DNA from: Gammaproteobacteria bacterium
Lineage (GTDB): Bacteria > Pseudomonadota > Gammaproteobacteria > Burkholderiales > Burkholderiaceae_C
Assembly (NCBI GenBank): GCA_030054245.1
Contig: JASGCH010000033.1
Coordinates: 1-9,869, forward strand
Direction: 5' to 3'
Length of the DNA: 9,869 bases
In this document: one piece after another, positions 6,705 to 9,869 of the stretch
How positions within the stretch are numbered: position 1 is the first letter of the stretch
Layout of the letters: each line of letters starts with the position of its first letter
Program-made: the position numbers and the translations under genes
Notes under the pieces: generated by a model
Seen by the model: only the letters and a program-made list of their open reading frames with translations
Told to the model about the DNA's origin: nothing
Database searches by the model: none

Positions 6705-7442
6705 TCAATTCACCCACATACCTCCGTTGATATGTATCTCTTGACCGGTAATATAACCAGCCTGATCTGAGGCTAAGAAAGCGACTAACTCAGCCACCTC
6801 TTCAGATCGCCCCATCCGTCCTAACGGTATGCGCTTTAACCATTCGTTCTGCTGTTCAGCAGAGAGTTTGGCGGTCATATCCGATTCAATAAAACCAGGG
6901 GCCACACAATTCACCGTAATATGCCGAGAGGCCACCTCTAGGGCCAGACTTCTGGTGAGTCCAGCCAAACCAGCCTTGGCGGCAGAATAATTCACTTGCC
7001 CTGGGTTACCCGAACTACCGACGACACTGGTGATATTAATAATCCGTCCATAGCGTTGTTTTATCATCGCGCGCACAACCTCGCGACATAATCTGAAAAT
7101 TGCCGTTAAATTGGTGGCGAGAACTTTGTCCCAATCCTCATTGGTCATGCGCAACAACAAATTATCTTGTGTTATTCCCGCGTTATTGACCAATATATGC
7201 AAGCCACCAGCAACCGACAACAAATCTTGTAATACGGTTTTAATCGAATTTTGATCCGTAACCTCAAGCACCACGCCTTTGCACCCAGGGTAATCTTGCA
7301 AAGCGAGTTGAATACTCTCTGCCCCGGCTTGGCTCGTGGCACTACCCCAAACAACCATACCTCGCTTGGCTAAAACTTGTGCAATACCTGCACCAATTCC
7401 TCTTGAAGCACCTGTTACTAAAGCAATTTTTGGATTCATCAT
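6705..7442 (-). CDS. fabG: 3-oxoacyl-[acyl-carrier-protein] reductase
   Basis: NADPH-dependent reductase of 3-oxoacyl-ACP in the fatty-acid elongation cycle; cytoplasmic, normally a tetramer. The 245 residues match family length. Motifs: TGASRGIG (10-17), NNAG (86-89), N111, catalytic S139 and Y152-x3-K156, PGFIESDMT (182-190), and the C-terminal GQEIHINGGMWVN typical of true FabG. Two adjacent ATGs (7442 and 7439) could start it; no good Shine-Dalgarno is visible before either. It follows fabD by 98 nt on the same strand, in the classic fabH-fabD-fabG order. The usual next genes acpP and fabF are absent; a hairpin follows the stop instead. Its neighbours make it a better FabG candidate than the SDR at 1970-2761. 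Confidence 0.94.
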   Translation of the reverse strand: MMNPKIALVTGASRGIGAGIAQVLAKRGMVVWGSATSQAGAESIQLALQDYPGCKGVVLEVTDQNSIKTVLQDLLSVAGGLHILVNNAGITQDNLLLRMTNEDWDKVLATNLTAIFRLCREVVRAMIKQRYGRIINITSVVGSSGNPGQVNYSAAKAGLAGLTRSLALEVASRHITVNCVAPGFIESDMTAKLSAEQQNEWLKRIPLGRMGRSEEVAELVAFLASDQAGYITGQEIHINGGMWVN

Positions 7443-7540
7443 GGATAAAATACACCATTTTCAATTAAAAGGCTGACCTCCCACAACCTGCGGGCAAACT
7501 GAGTTACCAAGTACCGAAGAAACAACCCTCGGACAAGGCA

Positions 7541-8497
7541 CTATCGACACTTTTCATTCAGCGTTTGTATCAACGCCACCATATCTTGTTGGGTTTTCAA
7601 ACTATAAAACTGTAAATCAGGGGCAATTCTTTTGCCCATATTCGTAAGAGCTTGACCTGGACCACACTCAACCACAATCTCTACACCTTGTTGCGCCAAA
7701 TACTGTATCGTTTCAACCCAACGAACCGAGTGGAACGCTTGGCGGTACAAGCTATCCATCAACTCCATCTTCTGGTCAACGCAATGTACATCGACATTAT
7801 TCACGACAGGAATAGTACCCGTAAAAAAATCGACCGTATGGAGAAGTTTTAAAAGCTTATCAGCTGCGGGGCGCATCAGTGCACAGTGAAAGGGAGCTGA
7901 GACCGGTAATATTAAACAGCGTTTGGCACCGGCGTCTTTTAATAGTAAACAGGCCTGTTCAATCGCATCACTCGTACCTGATAGAACTGTTTGCCATGGA
8001 TCATTGTAATTGGCCACTTCTAACACAGCTCCGTCTCCCATGGTACCTTGAAGCATTTGGCATATCTGAATTATTTTTTCCACCTCTAAACCCAAAATAG
8101 CAGCCATTTTTCCGCTACCCACTGGAACAGCTTCTTGCATACATTGCCCTCGGTAGCGCACTACCTGCAAAGCTTGGGAAAAATCTAGGTAGCCACCGGC
8201 AACCAAAGCGGCGTATTCGCCCAAAGAATGCCCCGCCAAAAATGCTGGTTTAGGTCCCCCTAATTGCCCCCATAATTGGTACAAATAACAGTCTGCCAAC
8301 AACATACAAGGTTGTGTATAAGCTGTTAAAGCCAATTTTTCTTGCGGACCATGGCGGATAAGTTCCTCCAAATCCTCATGAAGGGCGGTTTTTGCTAGCT
8401 GACCCATCTCTGCCAACAAAGTAGGTTCTTCCCAACCGTTTAACATTCCAACAAATTGCGATCCTTGACCCGGGAAAACAAAAGCCAATTTATTCAT
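7541..8497 (-). CDS. fabD: Malonyl-CoA:ACP transacylase
   Basis: Transfers malonate from CoA to the ACP phosphopantetheine thiol, supplying extender units for fatty-acid synthesis. The 318 residues are near the usual length. Motifs: FPGQGSQ (8-14, oxyanion hole), nucleophile S91 in GHSLGE, R116 in YRGQCMQ (binds the malonyl carboxylate), H204 in SAPFHCALM, and ECGPGQALTNMGKRI (278-292). The start at 8497 is fixed by the conserved N terminus MNKLAFVFPGQGSQ, yet the 20 nt before it are AT-rich with no Shine-Dalgarno. It sits 114 nt after fabH and 98 nt before fabG. The fabH-fabD gap contains a degenerate repeat element. Confidence 0.95.
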   Translation of the reverse strand: MNKLAFVFPGQGSQFVGMLNGWEEPTLLAEMGQLAKTALHEDLEELIRHGPQEKLALTAYTQPCMLLADCYLYQLWGQLGGPKPAFLAGHSLGEYAALVAGGYLDFSQALQVVRYRGQCMQEAVPVGSGKMAAILGLEVEKIIQICQMLQGTMGDGAVLEVANYNDPWQTVLSGTSDAIEQACLLLKDAGAKRCLILPVSAPFHCALMRPAADKLLKLLHTVDFFTGTIPVVNNVDVHCVDQKMELMDSLYRQAFHSVRWVETIQYLAQQGVEIVVECGPGQALTNMGKRIAPDLQFYSLKTQQDMVALIQTLNEKCR

Positions 8498-8527
8498 ATA
8501 GTTTTAATTAAACAATTCAGCTAGAGG

Positions 8528-8589
8528 CGAACTTCAGACTGCTAGTGATGGCAGTTCGTCTGGGCGGCGTAGCCGATGGTGCCACAGTC
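8528..8589. repeat. Degenerate palindromic repeat in the fabH-fabD gap
   Basis: Positions 8566-8589 match 1210-1233 (loop and right arm of the perfect hairpin) at 21 of 24 positions, and 8569-8589 match the reverse complement of 1863-1883 at 20 of 21. The expected left arm is replaced by a different imperfect hairpin: cgaact (8528-8533) can pair with agttcg (8553-8558), or cagac (8535-8539) with gtctg (8558-8562). Confidence 0.6.
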
Positions 8590-8611
8590 CTGAGTCTTAT
8601 ATTCTGGTTTT

Positions 8612-9601
8612 TTACATCTTGAGTAATGCTGAACCCCAAGTAAATCCACCACCGACGCCTTCTAAAAGTACATAGTGACCTGGTTTAATCTGCCCCCCCT
8701 TAATCGCCACATCCCAAGCCAGAGGAATAGAGGCCGCAGAGGTATTCGCGTGCTCATGCAAGGTTACGATCATTTTTTCGAAAGGAATGTTTAGCTTATG
8801 AGCCACACTTTGAATAATGCGAATATTGGCTTGATGAGGAATAACCCAATCAATTTGTTCTTTCGTTATGCCAGATTTTTGCAAAACTTTTTCAGCGGCT
8901 TCAGCCAAAACTTTGACGGCGTACTTGAATACCGCGGGACCGTCCATGCGCAAAAATGGGTCACCGTAGATTTGACCTCCATGCAACTGACCAGGTACCC
9001 ATAAAATCGGAGCAACACTGCCATCTGACTGACAAAATGTAGATAAAATACCTGGTTCTTCAGATGCTTGCACAATAACCGCACCAGCCCCATCACCAAA
9101 CAACACGCTGGCGGTACGATCTTTCAAATCGATGATATGCGAGAAAACTTCACTACCCACAACCAAGGCACACTGTGCTTGACCAGACACTATAAACGCC
9201 TTCGCAATAGACAAGGCGTAAATAAATCCAGAACATACTGCTTGAACATCAAAAGCTGGACAAAGCCAAGCACCGTATTTTTTTTGTAACTTACCTTGTA
9301 ATAGACAAGCTGTGGAAGGAAAAATAAAATCTGGAGTAGAAGTAGCTAACACAATCATATCGATATCCTGAGCAGTTAAGTTGGCACTCTCCAAAGCCTT
9401 TACACTGGCTTGTAAGGCAAGATCGCTACATAATTCACCTTCTTCGGCAAAATGCCGTGCTCGAATGCCACTTCTTTGAACAATCCAATCATCTGAAGTA
9501 TCTACTTGATGTTTAGATAATATTTCTACTAAATCTTGATTAGTTAACCGTTTTTTAGGTAAAAAAGAGCCCGAAGCTATAACGCGTGCATATTTTTGCA
9601 T
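8612..9601 (-). CDS. fabH: 3-oxoacyl-[acyl-carrier-protein] synthase III
   Basis: Initiates fatty-acid synthesis by condensing an acyl-CoA primer, usually acetyl-CoA, with malonyl-ACP. The 329 residues match the family. The catalytic triad is intact: C123 in QAVCSGFIYAL, H256 in IPHQANIR and N286 in HANTSAAS. GDGAGAV (169-175) and the C-terminal GVGGGFTWGSALLKM are also diagnostic. The start at 9601 fits the conserved opening MQKYARVIASGSFLPKKRLTN, but no Shine-Dalgarno precedes it. It is first in the fabH-fabD-fabG row; plsX and rpmF, which often precede it, are not found in the 268 nt upstream, although they could lie beyond the window. Primer preference cannot be read from the sequence. 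Confidence 0.95.
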   Translation of the reverse strand: MQKYARVIASGSFLPKKRLTNQDLVEILSKHQVDTSDDWIVQRSGIRARHFAEEGELCSDLALQASVKALESANLTAQDIDMIVLATSTPDFIFPSTACLLQGKLQKKYGAWLCPAFDVQAVCSGFIYALSIAKAFIVSGQAQCALVVGSEVFSHIIDLKDRTASVLFGDGAGAVIVQASEEPGILSTFCQSDGSVAPILWVPGQLHGGQIYGDPFLRMDGPAVFKYAVKVLAEAAEKVLQKSGITKEQIDWVIPHQANIRIIQSVAHKLNIPFEKMIVTLHEHANTSAASIPLAWDVAIKGGQIKPGHYVLLEGVGGGFTWGSALLKM

Positions 9602-9658
9602 ATTAAGTATCGCAGTAACATGAATTTTTTATTCCTAGAACGGTCCATCAGCAAGACC

Positions 9659-9667
9659 TTTATAGCA
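9659..9667 (-). promoter_or_regulatory. Candidate extended -10 promoter of fabH
   Basis: The minus strand reads TGCTATAAA, an extended -10 (TGn plus a hexamer with 5 of 6 consensus bases). Transcription would start near 9652, giving a leader of about 51 nt. No good -35 is present; that region lies inside the repeat half-copy at 9670-9686, consistent with an extended -10 promoter that needs little -35. Confidence 0.45.
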
Positions 9668-9669
9668 TC

Positions 9670-9712
9670 AAGACTGTTGCACCAGCGAATAATCATTTGA
9701 AGACTGTTGCAC
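9670..9712 (+). repeat. Tandem half copies of the aagactg element upstream of fabH
   Basis: The 13-mer aagactgttgcac occurs at 9670-9682 and again at 9700-9712, a 30-nt period, in the same orientation. Both equal the left arm of the hairpin at 1196-1235; the first copy extends to the accagcg resembling that arm's accggcg. Neither has its complementary right arm. Confidence 0.75.
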
Positions 9713-9781
9713 AACCTACTACACTACCAAATTACTGCGTTATGTATGTGCCTCAGTTCATTGCGCTATCCATTGGGCTTC

Positions 9782-9861
9782 CGCTCCCAGTCTCGCATAT
9801 TGAGTATATGCGAAACTGGGAGCGCCCACCATGATCATCTTCGGAAATGAAGCTGGTTGCG
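9782..9861. repeat. Composite repeat, right copy: 19-bp hairpin plus inverted 40-nt block
   Basis: Arms 9782-9800 and 9806-9824 pair with a single C-A mismatch around the loop tgagt. The overlapping 9822-9861 is the exact reverse complement of 6593-6632. The 9602-9869 region around it has no supported gene. An ATG at 9831 opens a frame to the window end, but the equivalent frame in the other copy stops after 14 codons, so this is not called as a gene. Confidence 0.85.
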
Positions 9862-9869
9862 CGCGACTC

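Noticed and set aside
1861..9712. CRISPR array suggested by recurrent short repeats
   Set aside because: Copies are kilobases apart or degenerate, lack regular spacers, and are hairpins; the only tandem pair (9670-9712) has just two units and no cas genes nearby.
9831..9869. Frame beginning MIIFGNEAGC and running off the window end
   Set aside because: It lies within the 40-nt repeat; the same frame in the other copy (reverse of 6593-6632) stops after 14 codons, so it is repeat sequence rather than a gene start.

Overview
The window looks like a chromosomal stretch of a betaproteobacterium, probably in or near the Burkholderiales. This rests on recalled similarity of the PaaI-type thioesterase, the short-chain dehydrogenase, the thiolase, the FadB-type protein and FabH to Burkholderiales families; no search was run. 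Base composition is moderate (by eye somewhat below 50% GC), lower than most free-living Burkholderiales. Intergenic spaces are wide and rich in palindromes. I saw no tRNA, rRNA, CRISPR array, transposase or phage gene.

Layout: (1) 1-1164 (+) is the 3' part of a murA-like gene, followed by a perfect 18-bp hairpin that looks like its terminator. (2) 1288-1821 (+) is a PaaI-type hotdog thioesterase. It converges on (3) a minus-strand beta-oxidation operon read from 6236 down to 1970: a fused enoyl-CoA hydratase/3-hydroxyacyl-CoA dehydrogenase (fadB type), a thiolase (fadA type) and an SDR oxidoreductase. Each of the three has a recognisable Shine-Dalgarno sequence. (4) 6237-6704 is a long non-coding stretch with the fadB leader, a candidate promoter, an operator-like palindrome and repeat elements. 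(5) 9601 down to 6705 (-) carries fabH, fabD and fabG in the usual fatty-acid-synthesis order, but with about 100-nt spacers, no clear ribosome-binding sites, and without plsX/rpmF before or acpP/fabF after. (6) 9602-9869 is the fabH promoter region plus repeats.

The window thus sets fatty-acid degradation (fadB, fadA, SDR, thioesterase acting on CoA esters) beside fatty-acid initiation and elongation (FabD makes malonyl-ACP, FabH condenses it with acetyl-CoA, FabG reduces the 3-oxoacyl-ACP).

The least ordinary content is between the genes. At least two dispersed repeat families occur. One is a hairpin family built on aagactgttgcacc, with six full, half or degenerate copies. The other is a composite of a 40-nt block and a 19-bp hairpin. 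The composite repeats lie in mirror image on both sides of the fabG-fabD-fabH block, with an exact 40-nt inverted match at 6593-6632 and 9822-9861. I did not find a convincing new enzyme or defence system; the repeat architecture is the best candidate for something undescribed.
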